A stretch of DNA of 64,000 nt from Polynucleobacter sp. MWH-Loch1C5 (GCF_018881775.1 NZ_JACVPR010000001.1:558001-622000); one strand, 5' to 3'; shown: positions 16,883 through 25,513, counted from the stretch's first letter. Made by a program: numbers and translations. The notes: a model not told the origin generated them from the letters alone.

Positions 16883-17797
16883 CTATGACTTTGACTTGAA
16901 TGGTAATTGTTGACGCAATACTCTTTGGATACTCAGCAGTTTCTCAGAGCTTTCCGGGTCTTGTTGAGCATTACGCCATGCACTACGAATAAAGACAAAG
17001 AGCAATAGTAAAAATCCAACGGCCAAGGTTGTCACGACTGCTATCAGAGCTTTTTTAGGTTTAGCCTTGAGCTCTGGTATTTCCGCAACGTCAACCTGGG
17101 CTAAGAATGGGTTTTCTTTTTTTTCATCTAAGCGGGCTGTCTCATACTCGCGAATGAGTGACTGAATAATCGCTTCACGAATAATCGGACTTTGATAAGA
17201 TTTCTGAGTCGCTTCTGTAATTTGCTTCTCTAATAACTCTCGCTTGCTTCTCGCTTCTTTGAGGGTCATCTCACCAATCATATGACTCAGTGCCGCCACA
17301 TAGGCATTGGCTAGATTGGCCGCAAACTCAGGATCCTTATCGCTCACTTCAATCGCAATCAAACCACTCTTTTTATCGGCTGTGATTTTCACGTTTTCTT
17401 TTAGGACTTTACGAGTTGTATCTTGATACTTCTGTTTATACCGCTCACGTAACTTAAACTTCTCAATCAATTCATCTCTAAGCGTATTGCTTTCTAAATA
17501 AGCAATGTATTGATCGGTCGGGGTTTTAATCCCTGCTGCTCCACCGGCAATCCCTGCCAAACCACCCAATTGCCCCAATAGCGCCGCCGCTCCACCACCT
17601 TGGGATTGACTTGGGGGAATCACTGTAGTCTTTGCCGTAAATGTGGGCGTAATGACAAAAGAAATACCAAGAGCTACCAGTCCAGCTGCTAATGGCCCCA
17701 GAATTAAGAGCTTGAGATTTTCAACAATGACCTGCAAGAGGTCTAGGAGAGAAATCTCATCTTCTTCTATAAGTGTCGGGTTTTCGTTTTGCATCAT
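16883..17797 (-). CDS. Wzz-family chain-length/co-polymerase protein, short form
   Basis: This inner-membrane protein regulates polymer length with the Wzy polymerase. Its 304 residues show a cytoplasmic start with EISLLDLLQVIVENLK, TM1 near 31-50, the Wzz-type periplasmic start TPTFTAKTTVIPPS, and a Gly/Ala-rich stretch (67-90). Then come YIAYLESNTLRDELIEKFKL, VSDKDPEFAANLANAYV and TM2 near 250-270, with the proline-rich lead-in ELKAKPKKA. In many related proteins a long coiled coil of some 70-80 residues lies between the NAYV region and the final RQYEIAKLDE segment. Here LLEKQITEA leads almost directly to IREYETARLDEKKE, so that coil is very short. It overlaps the export gene by one base. 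Confidence 0.88.
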   Translation of the reverse strand: MMQNENPTLIEEDEISLLDLLQVIVENLKLLILGPLAAGLVALGISFVITPTFTAKTTVIPPSQSQGGGAAALLGQLGGLAGIAGGAAGIKTPTDQYIAYLESNTLRDELIEKFKLRERYKQKYQDTTRKVLKENVKITADKKSGLIAIEVSDKDPEFAANLANAYVAALSHMIGEMTLKEARSKRELLEKQITEATQKSYQSPIIREAIIQSLIREYETARLDEKKENPFLAQVDVAEIPELKAKPKKALIAVVTTLAVGFLLLLFVFIRSAWRNAQQDPESSEKLLSIQRVLRQQLPFKSKS

Positions 17798-19686
17798 TAA
17801 TCCCGTAATACTTTGATTGCAGCAGCGCCTAAGCCCAACTGATAAATAATAGCCGTCCAGTCTCTGAGCTCTTTGGTGAAGGTGGTTTTTTGTAGATTTT
17901 CAGGTACAAAAATCGCATCCCCTGGCATCACTTCAATACTGCCTGTGCCACTGAACCAACCACTGGCTGAGACAAACTCCCCTGATGCGCGCATCACGTA
18001 GACGTTTCTTTGATCAGCCCCACGTGAGTACCCCCCCGCCAACTGAATATAGTCTCTGACTGATTTATTGTTGTTATAGGCAATACCTACCTGGCCACCA
18101 TTGATACTTCCCAAAACAGTAACGCTGTTGGGTTTCATTGGAATGGTGAGCACATCACCTGACTCAACCAGAATGTCAGGTAATTTTTTAGCCTGAGGCT
18201 TCATCGATAAAGCCATACGACCATCGGGTTTGAGTTCTTGCAAACTTCTCAGCAATGTTTGACCTTGCTCTTGTCTAGCTTTACCCAAAGCCGCATCTTC
18301 TGCAGTTGTGGTTTTTACCGATGCGGCACCTTCCACATCACGCTTGAACTCACGAATAAAACGCTTCAGATTTTCCTCTTGGGTTGTTCTGACAGTTACG
18401 CGCTCGAGTCTTGAGCCATACAAATAAGCACTATCACTCAAGCCACCTGCTGCTTGAATAGCATCTTGTAATGTAGAACCTGCTTTAAGAACGTATACGC
18501 CAGGTTTATTCACTTGACCATCCACCTTGATCATACGCATCTGCTTATCAGCAGGTTGCTTCATGGCCACCCCACTGGTTGCCATATAGATATCGCCATC
18601 TTCTAGTAATTTCGAGGCAAAGGCAGCTTGCGGTAGTGTTTTAAAACCATCACGGCGACCATTTAAACCCATGAAGTTAATTGCATCCGTTTGTGCGCCC
18701 GATAAAAAGCCACCGGAATACTTCAAGGCATCTTGCAGGGTTTCGCCTTTTTTGATTTCAAAAATGGAAGGCTTGTTGACGGCGCCCACGACAGCCACTT
18801 GCGCTCCAGCAGGGCCCACATGAATAACATCCTCAGCAGTCACTGCACGATCTTGTGATTTATCACCTTTGAGTAACAAGTCATACAAATCGAACTGACT
18901 AATGACTTTGCCATTGCGCTTGAGTTGTATATCTCTATAACTACCTGCTGCGGATGGCCCACCTGCTGCCATCACTACGTTCACCAAAGAAGAAAGGTTA
19001 TTCACTGTATAAGCACCAGGGACCAATGCATAACCTGTCACATAAACCCGAATACCACGCATTTGACCAATCGATGCTGCCACGTTGGCGCCTGAGTAAG
19101 TTTTGCCAATCGCAGCTTGTATCGTGCCACTGAGTTTTCCATGAGGCACACCTGCAACAACAATAGCGCCGACTTTTGGTATGGTGATTTGACCTTGACG
19201 ATCAACAATCAAGCGTAGATCGGCATCGACACTGCCCCAGACTCTGACAAAGATTTCATCACCGATGGCAATCACATAATCATTCGGTACTGCAGCCGTC
19301 GAGGATGGGCTAAATGTATGCTCACCGTCTTTCATGAGCTCAGAGCCGTAACGAGTTAACTGCTCACCCACCATATTTGACACATAGATTTCAAATTCTG
19401 TAGGTCTTGGAGGCTGGGCAGGAAAAATCGGTTTTTGTTGAACATAGGCCCCAGGCATGGTGGGCTGATTCGGGTTACCACCGCGGGCCTGAATCGCCGC
19501 TATTTGCTCTGGCGTTAACTGTTGGGCATTGGCTAAATTAGGATTAGAACCTGCGGGCGGGGACTGAGTTTGTAACTGGCTCAAGAACGTGGTTTGCGCG
19601 ACACCCATAGTACTGCTCATCAATAAAGAGCCCGCTGTGATGCTAGCGATGAGTTGGCGAAGGCTGAATCGAACAAGTCTACTCAT
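17797..19686 (-). CDS. Polysaccharide export outer-membrane protein (Wza-like, multiple SLBB domains)
   Basis: This 629-residue exported protein has a signal peptide (hydrophobic LIASITAGSLLMSSTMGVAQ near 12-31). Next come a Pro/Gln-rich linker, then the polysaccharide-export domain YVIAIGDEIFVRVWGSVDADLRLIVDRQGQITIPKVG near 136-172. Several SLBB repeats follow: VYVTGYALVPGAYTV, VAVVGAVNKPSIFEIKKGETL, VDGQVNKPGVYVLKAGSTL and VTVLGSINGGQVGI. Unlike E. coli Wza there is no lipobox cysteine at the cleavage site, so it is probably not a lipoprotein. It would form the outer-membrane export channel together with the Wzz-family protein encoded next. The length is greater than that of Wza (about 380), owing to extra SLBB units. 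Confidence 0.9.
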   Translation of the reverse strand: MSRLVRFSLRQLIASITAGSLLMSSTMGVAQTTFLSQLQTQSPPAGSNPNLANAQQLTPEQIAAIQARGGNPNQPTMPGAYVQQKPIFPAQPPRPTEFEIYVSNMVGEQLTRYGSELMKDGEHTFSPSSTAAVPNDYVIAIGDEIFVRVWGSVDADLRLIVDRQGQITIPKVGAIVVAGVPHGKLSGTIQAAIGKTYSGANVAASIGQMRGIRVYVTGYALVPGAYTVNNLSSLVNVVMAAGGPSAAGSYRDIQLKRNGKVISQFDLYDLLLKGDKSQDRAVTAEDVIHVGPAGAQVAVVGAVNKPSIFEIKKGETLQDALKYSGGFLSGAQTDAINFMGLNGRRDGFKTLPQAAFASKLLEDGDIYMATSGVAMKQPADKQMRMIKVDGQVNKPGVYVLKAGSTLQDAIQAAGGLSDSAYLYGSRLERVTVRTTQEENLKRFIREFKRDVEGAASVKTTTAEDAALGKARQEQGQTLLRSLQELKPDGRMALSMKPQAKKLPDILVESGDVLTIPMKPNSVTVLGSINGGQVGIAYNNNKSVRDYIQLAGGYSRGADQRNVYVMRASGEFVSASGWFSGTGSIEVMPGDAIFVPENLQKTTFTKELRDWTAIIYQLGLGAAAIKVLRD

Positions 19687-19787
19687 AGTTTTGGTATCCG
19701 TTTTTTGCAGTTTTTGCTAAATATGGGCAATCATAACAGTAGCTTATGTCTTGATTGGCTTTGGTAATCGTGTTCAACATAGCCGAT

Positions 19788-21407
19788 CTACTGACCGATC
19801 GGCATAAGGAAGGTCACACCACCACGTACATCGTTTTTCTTATTAGCGCCTATGGTTTGCCCGTCTGAAAGATGGGTGTACATCAACTCCGGCGTAATCT
19901 GAATCTTTTTCCACTGAAAGCTTTGGGCAATTGAGGCGGCTTTTAAATCTGCATGGGGGGCATTCAGATCAGGATCATAGGCCCCGATGGAGCGACCTAC
20001 ATGTCCTTTATGCAACTTGATAACTCGCTTGGCCTCTAAATCCATCCAACCGATCGATAAGACTCTGGAACTGCCTCCAAAGCTCGAACCAATCCAACGC
20101 CCACCATTGGTGTAACCTTGATTATAAAAACCACCTCCTGATGTATAACCTGGCCCTTTAAAAAACTGGGGATTGCCGTTACGATTCCAAGGTAAGCTGT
20201 GGGTAAAAGTCTGGGTGTATTCCATGAAAAGACGATGCCGTCCTTCAGCTAACCAATGCTCAGCACCTCCCAGGGTCATGAATTGGTTGGGTAAACCACT
20301 TTGCCCAGAGCTGTCTTCACCAATCCACTGATAATAGCCGGCACAACGCCAACGACTGGGGCAACTCAAACGAATGTCATAACCCGCAATTTGATTACCA
20401 GGATCTGTAGCGTTCTGATTGGTGTGAGAACCTTGGCTTGTAAAGGCTCTCATAAAATTATTCCAACCCCCTGGTCTGCCAGTACCCGATGTTTGGACAC
20501 CTCTTGAGAGTCCGACTTCAAGATATTTTGCAGGCTTTAAGGTCAGGCGCGAGCCAATGAAGAGAAAACCATCCGGTTGATTGGCTACCACAATCGGGTC
20601 TTGCGCTTGGGCTACAAAGAATTCTAAGTTCCAGGGCCCCATCCAAGAGAGCCACTTAGACTCTGAGGGTTTGACAGCACTACGTTGTACTCCAAAGCCG
20701 TGCCATGGCGGCACGTTATTACTGCTAATAAGGCTAGATTGCCATCCAGGTCCCCACCAATTATTGTGGGCAAATGCTTGGAGGTTAAAACTCCAAGCTT
20801 GAGCGACTAAAGCCGTTCCATCGAGCTTAACCTGGGTGCGACCTTCTTTACCAATGCCGTCAAATCGGGTTTGTAGTGAGTTGGGGCTTTCCTCTACCCG
20901 AATACCCAGCTTTGCAGCCACCGGGAAATCATTGGGACCAAATTCTGTGGCATTGGTTGTGAGCTTGAGTGAACTGCCGGGAGTGTAGTTTTCGCCAAAT
21001 CCTACCGGAGCATCCGCACGCTCACGCAATTGCAATTGCGCCTCACCCTGCCAACGATGACGTCTTAGTTCTTGTTGAACTACATCTTTGGAGTTTTCTA
21101 AATAAGGAGGCAAGTTCTTGGGTAAATCATCCAACGCCTCTTGAACTGCCGCTAGTGGCAATGGCCAGTGTGTAGTTGTAATAGCCATTTGGGCATGGTC
21201 AGCGAGTAACTGGATGTGATGGCGCGCTTGCCAGGTGGGCATATAAGGCACTGATGGACCCAGCGCCTGCGCTGAGGCGACCGGTAGAAAACACAGCCAT
21301 GGCAATAAGTATCTCAGCAATAGATTTTGACGAAGCGCCGTCCGAGTGATTGAGCTCTGCTGACTTTTTATTTTCTGAGTATAGGGTGATGTGTTGAGTT
21401 GCATCAT
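19788..21407 (-). CDS. Wzi-like capsule assembly outer-membrane protein
   Basis: The 539-residue protein looks like the capsule-assembly Wzi family, an outer-membrane beta-barrel that anchors capsule to the surface in E. coli. After an N-terminal hydrophobic segment (LLLRYLLPWLCFLPVASAQA, signal peptide ending near residue 47) come a helical start YMPTWQARHHIQLLADHAQM and many alternating aromatic/polar strands such as WWGPGWQSSLISSNN, LEFFVAQAQDP and RHRLFMEYTQTF. The near-terminal VRGGVTFLMPIGQ, with a polar Q at the end, is close to the barrel-type C-terminus. It is the first gene downstream of the ops signal. A surface-attached polysaccharide rather than only an LPS O-chain is therefore likely (inference). 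Confidence 0.82.
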   Translation of the reverse strand: MMQLNTSPYTQKIKSQQSSITRTALRQNLLLRYLLPWLCFLPVASAQALGPSVPYMPTWQARHHIQLLADHAQMAITTTHWPLPLAAVQEALDDLPKNLPPYLENSKDVVQQELRRHRWQGEAQLQLRERADAPVGFGENYTPGSSLKLTTNATEFGPNDFPVAAKLGIRVEESPNSLQTRFDGIGKEGRTQVKLDGTALVAQAWSFNLQAFAHNNWWGPGWQSSLISSNNVPPWHGFGVQRSAVKPSESKWLSWMGPWNLEFFVAQAQDPIVVANQPDGFLFIGSRLTLKPAKYLEVGLSRGVQTSGTGRPGGWNNFMRAFTSQGSHTNQNATDPGNQIAGYDIRLSCPSRWRCAGYYQWIGEDSSGQSGLPNQFMTLGGAEHWLAEGRHRLFMEYTQTFTHSLPWNRNGNPQFFKGPGYTSGGGFYNQGYTNGGRWIGSSFGGSSRVLSIGWMDLEAKRVIKLHKGHVGRSIGAYDPDLNAPHADLKAASIAQSFQWKKIQITPELMYTHLSDGQTIGANKKNDVRGGVTFLMPIGQ

Positions 21408-21474
21408 TGATTGAGTGATCGTTTCTTTATGCTTAAATTTAAGTATTACTTAGTGATATCGAGTTTGCGCAAAG

Positions 21475-21486
21475 CACGCTACCGCC
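21475..21486 (-). promoter_or_regulatory. ops (operon polarity suppressor) element for RfaH recruitment
   Basis: The minus strand reads GGCGGTAGCGTG, identical to the core ops sequence to which RfaH binds in paused E. coli transcription complexes. The preceding bases (AAGG) also match the JUMPstart context. It lies 68 bases upstream of the wzi start and about 85 bases after the stop of the rfaH-like gene, at the expected place in the operon leader. An exact 12-base match next to an RfaH homologue is very unlikely to be chance. Confidence 0.88.
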
Positions 21487-21505
21487 CTTCGATTATGCGT
21501 TATCT

Positions 21506-21527
21506 CGAAAAACGCACCCAGCGTTGC
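21506..21527 (-). terminator. Weak intrinsic terminator candidate after the rfaH-like gene
   Basis: On the minus strand AACGC, loop TGGGT, GCGTT is followed by further T. The stem is only 5 bp, so it is a weak candidate. It would separate the antiterminator gene from the ops-led capsule transcript. If real, the wzi promoter must lie between it and the ops element. Confidence 0.3.
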
Positions 21528-21570
21528 GGGTTACCCCATCAAAGCAATCACTGATAATCGTCGATGATCG

Positions 21571-22104
21571 CTATACCAGGACCTTCAGCTGTTCGGGCTC
21601 TAACTCTAATAGCTGTTGTTTACCCAATAATTCAATCAAAACCATGGCTCTAGCTTCACCATTGGGCAAGCTTCTTAATTTCTGAAATACCCCAGACAAG
21701 CCCTGAAAAGGACCTTGCTGCACCAAGACAGCATCTCCAGTATGAAATGGGTTTTTCACCGGCAATGTGCGCATAAACTCGCGCAGTTGGGCAATCAATG
21801 CCTCTGTCAATTTGACCGGCTCGCCAGCAAAGCGCACGATTTGGCTAACGCCCTTGGTGGAACGAATGGGACTCCAGTTATGCGTTGTCTGGTTTAAATG
21901 AATGAATAAATAACGACTGAATAAAGGCTCAATGACCATTTCGGTGCGGTTGGCTTTGATTTTTTGCGCTTCAATCACGGGCAAAAATACTTCATAGCCC
22001 TGATTTTCTAATTCTTGCGCAGCTTTGAATTCTGATCTTGGTTTACTTTGTAAGAGATACCATGAAGCGTCGCATGCACCCAATTGTGATTGTTTTACTT
22101 CCAT
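21571..22104 (-). CDS. RfaH/NusG-family transcription antiterminator
   Basis: This 177-residue NusG paralogue has the N-terminal NGN domain: WYLLQSKPRSEFKAAQELENQGYEVFLPV near 16-44, LFSRYLFIHLN and IRSTKGVSQIVRFAGEPVKL. Its C-terminal KOW part is FHTGDAVLVQQGPFQGLSGVFQKL near 120-143. RfaH-type proteins bind RNA polymerase at ops, suppress pausing and Rho termination, and help ribosomes load on long foreign-looking operons. Its place at the head of a roughly 21-kb polysaccharide operon, with an ops match directly downstream, makes it an operon-specific RfaH rather than the general NusG. The start is 121 bases from a tetranucleotide repeat in its upstream region. Whether it controls other loci is unknown. 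Confidence 0.92.
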   Translation of the reverse strand: MEVKQSQLGACDASWYLLQSKPRSEFKAAQELENQGYEVFLPVIEAQKIKANRTEMVIEPLFSRYLFIHLNQTTHNWSPIRSTKGVSQIVRFAGEPVKLTEALIAQLREFMRTLPVKNPFHTGDAVLVQQGPFQGLSGVFQKLRSLPNGEARAMVLIELLGKQQLLELEPEQLKVLV

Positions 22105-22187
22105 GACCTGTAATAAAAATAAACACAGAATATATATTAAAACTATAAGAATATATCATGACACCATCATGACATACAAGATTTTTT

Positions 22188-22222
22188 CCTCAATAAATCA
22201 ATAAGTTATTGATTTATTGAGG
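22188..22222. repeat. Perfect 17-bp inverted repeat with one-base centre
   Basis: CCTCAATAAATCAATAA, a single G, and the exact reverse complement form a 35-base near-perfect palindrome. On the plus strand TTTTTT precedes it; on the minus strand A-rich sequence follows, so it lacks a terminator U-tract in the direction of the genes. It stands two bases from the ATAG array, 84 bases before the rfaH-like start. It could be an extruding cruciform, an operator, or a recombination relic. Confidence 0.75.
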
Positions 22223-22224
22223 GA

Positions 22225-22281
<57 letters not shown>

Positions 22282-22363
22282 AAAATTATATTTTATCTAT
22301 AGGCATATTTAAATATTTAATTAAAAACAATAACTTATCGCTTCGTTTTATTTTTTTCTTGGA

Positions 22364-22903
22364 CTACCAGACGCGTTGATAGGAGAGCATGACGGACTTT
22401 TGCGCCGGGATAAGGGCCAAGCGTGACTGCTTAGACTCCGTGAAATAGTACGTTGAACCAATCCCTAATGCGGCTCCACCAATCACATCGCGCCAACGAT
22501 GTTCATTGGCGTGGACCCGGCTATAAGCTGTGACCGATGCCAGTACATAAGCTGGAATACCGTAATCCGAACCATAACGTTGTTGCAAGAACTGAGCCGC
22601 TGAAAAGGTCACACTGGCGTGCCCCGATGGAAAAGAATCATCACCCCTTTGATTAGGTCTTTGTGAATGAATACCGGCTTTGAGACCTTCAGTAAGCAGC
22701 GCCGTGCTTACTTCAGATTTTGCAAGTTGCCAAAAACCTTCCCGATCATTTTCTACATAAGTGATTCCCGCGGCTGTGACTGGCATTAAAACTTGCATAG
22801 CACTACCGAATTTTTCAAGGCCACTGGCATTAGCGATATTCGAATAGACAATAAGAGCGAAGCTTGTCAGCACAATTTTGTTATGTAGTTTTATTAGGAA
22901 CAT
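22364..22903 (-). CDS. PAP2-superfamily phosphatase
   Basis: This 179-residue protein has a hydrophobic N-terminus (VLTSFALIVYSNIANA, a likely signal peptide or anchor). All three motifs of the acid phosphatase/PAP2 family are present: KAGIHSQRP (K75 to P83), FPSGH (91-95) and SRVHANEHRWRD (S128 to D139), which hold the catalytic His residues. It lies immediately upstream of the rfaH-like gene in the same direction. A role in dephosphorylating undecaprenyl pyrophosphate, recycling the lipid carrier used by the Wzx/Wzy pathway, would fit, but lipid phosphate or other substrates are equally possible. The soluble-looking layout, with few helices, resembles periplasmic members. Confidence 0.85.
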   Translation of the reverse strand: MFLIKLHNKIVLTSFALIVYSNIANASGLEKFGSAMQVLMPVTAAGITYVENDREGFWQLAKSEVSTALLTEGLKAGIHSQRPNQRGDDSFPSGHASVTFSAAQFLQQRYGSDYGIPAYVLASVTAYSRVHANEHRWRDVIGGAALGIGSTYYFTESKQSRLALIPAQKSVMLSYQRVW

Positions 22904-22937
22904 GCTTACTTTCAGTTAATAGTGATTGGATTGAGTG

Positions 22938-23729
22938 TTAATAACGAATGTAGTACCAAAACTGACCCAAGATCTCATGCCAAATTTGTCGGGTCTTTTC
23001 AATACTGCCTGGATAAAAGTCTAGTGGTGTGTAATGTTTCACAGGATTAAATCCGTGAGGCGCTGCCAAGACTTGCAGGCCGTATTGTTCAAAGATTTTT
23101 TTGGCGCGGGGCATGTGCCAAAAGTGTGTGACGAGCAAAATCTTTTGCATCTGATCTTGCTGTAAGAGTTTGGCAGAATAGGCTGCATTTTCTTGCGTCG
23201 TTGCCGATTGTCCTTCGACCCAACGGGCTTCTAGGCCATATTCTTTTTGTAGTATTTTTGCCATGACCACAGCTTCTGCCAAATCAGTAGGCTCAGTGCG
23301 ATCTGGTGCGCCACCTGTGACCAGTATGGGTAATTTAGTTTTTTTCGCAAGCGTTGCAGCGTAGCGCAAGCGCTCCATCGACTCTTTGCTTAAATCCTGC
23401 TGGTCATAGTCATAAGACTCTAAGGCAGCCTTACGGCGTCCGCCACCCAAAACCACAATGGCTTGCGCATCACTTGCCAGAATATCTTGCTCGCTCAATG
23501 CCTGGGGCCACTGCATAAGTGGCTGACTGATGCGAACCAGTGTTTGTGCAAAGTAATTCGTGCTTACCAACCATAAGGCGAGACAAGCAAGAATGATGAG
23601 GCTATTTTTTAGCTTCGTTCTTCGAGTCAAGAAGAGTACAACCAAGATGGCCGCCAGCAAAATGCCTGGTGGCATGAATAATTCTGCGATGAAGTTTCTA
23701 AACGCCCACGTAAAAGTCCAATCAGTCAT
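22938..23729 (-). CDS. ElyC/YdcF-type DUF218 membrane protein
   Basis: This 263-residue protein has two N-terminal membrane helices (FIAELFMPPGILLAAILVVLFL and LIILACLALWLVSTNYFA) followed by a periplasmic DUF218 domain. The domain has AIVVLGGGRRK near 91-101, MERLRYAATLAKKTKLPILVTGG, the acidic/serine stretch EGQSATTQENAAYSA, and ILLVTHFWHMPRAKKIFEQYG near 195-215. E. coli ElyC is tied to peptidoglycan and lipid-carrier homeostasis at low temperature. The biochemical reaction is not settled. It ends 35 bases before the PAP2 gene, and co-transcription is likely. That pairing supports a shared theme of undecaprenyl-phosphate or envelope maintenance (inference). Confidence 0.85.
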   Translation of the reverse strand: MTDWTFTWAFRNFIAELFMPPGILLAAILVVLFLTRRTKLKNSLIILACLALWLVSTNYFAQTLVRISQPLMQWPQALSEQDILASDAQAIVVLGGGRRKAALESYDYDQQDLSKESMERLRYAATLAKKTKLPILVTGGAPDRTEPTDLAEAVVMAKILQKEYGLEARWVEGQSATTQENAAYSAKLLQQDQMQKILLVTHFWHMPRAKKIFEQYGLQVLAAPHGFNPVKHYTPLDFYPGSIEKTRQIWHEILGQFWYYIRY

Positions 23730-23991
23730 ATGCTGATTGTATCGAGATACGCGAGGTGAAAAACTTAATAGCCCAAAGAGGAAATGTAGCTACCGACAAC
23801 GACGAGAGCAATAATGGCCCAACCCATAATATCTTTCTGTTTTTTATAAACAGATTCAAGACTAACATTATTTTTAGAATTTATTATTAAATTTTATTAA
23901 TATTTACAATAATGAATATCGGTGGCTCTGGGCTCCTCTAGGCTCAGTTCCACCTGTTTTGATGGACTATCCTGCTTGTGCGAACTTGAGT

Positions 23992-24954
23992 CTAGCTAGC
24001 GACTAGAGACATGACTGCCATTCTGATGGCAATCCCAAAGGTCACTTGCTGAAGGATGACAGCCTGTTTACCATCTGCAACCTCGCTAGCAATCTCGACT
24101 TCACGATTCATGGGGCCGGGATGCATGACGATAGCATCGGGCTTGGCCAGTTGGAGTCTTTCTTGGGTCAGACCCCAGTGTTTGAAGAATTCATCTCCCT
24201 GAGGGATTTGATGAGCTTCCATTCTTTCTTTTTGGATTCTGAGGGTCATGACTACATCAACATCTCTTAGACCTTCTTCGATATTGTTGTAGATCTTCAC
24301 ACCCATGACATTCAAATCTTGGGGTAACAGACTTTCTGGACCAATCGCTCTGATCTCTTGGCAGCCGAGAGTTTTGAGTGCTGCAATATTGGATTTAGCC
24401 ACACGGCTATGCACAATGTCGCCAATAATGGCGACTTTGATTTTCGTGAAATCCTGTTTGTAGTGCCGCATGGTGTACATATCCAAAAGCCCCTGCGTGG
24501 GGTGCTGATTCGTGCCGTCTCCGGCATTGATGATGTGTACATGCTTAGGAACGTGAGCTGCAATTTCTGCAGGTGCGCCTGATTGGCTGTGTCTAACTGT
24601 AAAGATATCTGCTTGCATCGCAACCAGGTTATCAATCGTATCTAAGACGGTTTCGCCCTTGGCCGTCGATGAAGTCTGAATATCTAAATTGATGACATCG
24701 GCCGAAAGACGCTTAGCAGCAATCTCAAAGGTAGTTCTAGTTCGGGTAGAGTTTTCAAAAAAGAGGTTAAAGACGTTCTTACCTCTGAGGAGTGGCACTT
24801 TTTTGATTTCTCGGTCAGAGTCACTCACAGCCACGAACTGGCCTGCTGTATCTAAGATTTTGAGAATATGCTCTTTAGGTAATCCATCTAGCGTCAACAA
24901 ATGAATCAACTCACCGTGATCGTTGAGTTGCAGTTGGCTAGCAGTTTTAGTCAT
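23992..24954 (-). CDS. pyrB: Aspartate carbamoyltransferase catalytic chain
   Basis: The protein catalyses carbamoyl phosphate plus aspartate to N-carbamoyl-aspartate, the committed step of pyrimidine synthesis. Its 320 residues contain the carbamoyl-phosphate motif [12 protein letters not shown] near 66-77, the HPTQGLLD segment near 148-155, [25 protein letters not shown] and the C-terminal [11 protein letters not shown]. It is 43 bases downstream of pyrR, forming a pyrR-pyrB pair as in several proteobacteria. No pyrI regulatory subunit gene follows, and no dihydroorotase-like gene lies after it. The 262-base gap that follows is AT-rich without a convincing gene. Confidence 0.96.
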   Translation of the reverse strand: MTKTASQLQLNDHGELIHLLTLDGLPKEHILKILDTAGQFVAVSDSDREIKKVPLLRGKNVFNLFFENSTRTRTTFEIAAKRLSADVINLDIQTSSTAKGETVLDTIDNLVAMQADIFTVRHSQSGAPAEIAAHVPKHVHIINAGDGTNQHPTQGLLDMYTMRHYKQDFTKIKVAIIGDIVHSRVAKSNIAALKTLGCQEIRAIGPESLLPQDLNVMGVKIYNNIEEGLRDVDVVMTLRIQKERMEAHQIPQGDEFFKHWGLTQERLQLAKPDAIVMHPGPMNREVEIASEVADGKQAVILQQVTFGIAIRMAVMSLVAS

Positions 24955-24997
24955 CTTAGAAACGTATTGTAAATCTTTTTATGCGCCCATCAATTGA

Positions 24998-25513
24998 TTA
25001 ATGGGATTCTTTTATTTCTGTACTGAAGGCAAATGTAGTATCTGGGTTTTGTTCAAGAACTAGGATTTGATTGGCAGGGATATCTACTTTAGCCCCTTTA
25101 AAGGTTGCATCCACAGGCAACTGTCTTCTGTGGCGATCGGCCAAGACTGCCAAGTCGACTTTTGCAGGTCTACCATAATCAAATAACTCATTGAGCGCTG
25201 CTCTCACGGTTCTGCCAGTATCTAAGACGTCATCCACCATCACAATGTTGGCACCATTGACGTCAAAGGGGATCTTTGTGGCCATGCCTTCGGCACTTTT
25301 AAATGCCCTCACACCTTTGTCTTGATAGTCGTCGCGATGAAAAGATACGTTGATTACACCAAAATCTTTATGCCCCATGTCTTTGGCTAGTCGCTCAGCA
25401 ATCCATGCACCGCCACTGGCTAATCCTGCTAACTGAAAAGCTTCTTTTGAGTAGTGTTCTTTGAGTTTCTTGAGTAACTCTTGATAGAGGTTTTCAGCAT
25501 TGGGTAGGGACAT
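24998..25513 (-). CDS. pyrR: PyrR bifunctional regulator/uracil phosphoribosyltransferase
   Basis: This 171-residue type I phosphoribosyltransferase-fold protein has GLASGGAWIAERLAKDMG near 29-46, FHRDDYQDKGV, and the PRPP-binding loop VMVDDVLDTGRTVRAAL near 90-106. In Gram-positives PyrR binds pyr leader RNA. In many proteobacteria it stands beside pyrB, and its regulatory role is less clear. It has uracil phosphoribosyltransferase activity in several cases. Its upstream gap (25514-25624) shows no obvious PyrR-binding hairpin and no terminator/antiterminator pair, so RNA attenuation here is not supported. It follows ruvX in the same direction. Confidence 0.9.
   Translation of the reverse strand: MSLPNAENLYQELLKKLKEHYSKEAFQLAGLASGGAWIAERLAKDMGHKDFGVINVSFHRDDYQDKGVRAFKSAEGMATKIPFDVNGANIVMVDDVLDTGRTVRAALNELFDYGRPAKVDLAVLADRHRRQLPVDATFKGAKVDIPANQILVLEQNPDTTFAFSTEIKESH

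Noticed and set aside
23765-23827. 20-codon frame MGWAIIALVVVGSY(...) in the pyrB-elyC gap
   Set aside because: Hydrophobic and attractive as a tiny membrane peptide, but there is no ribosome site and the frame is short. A different overlapping hydrophobic frame of 48 codons is equally open, so coding cannot be decided.
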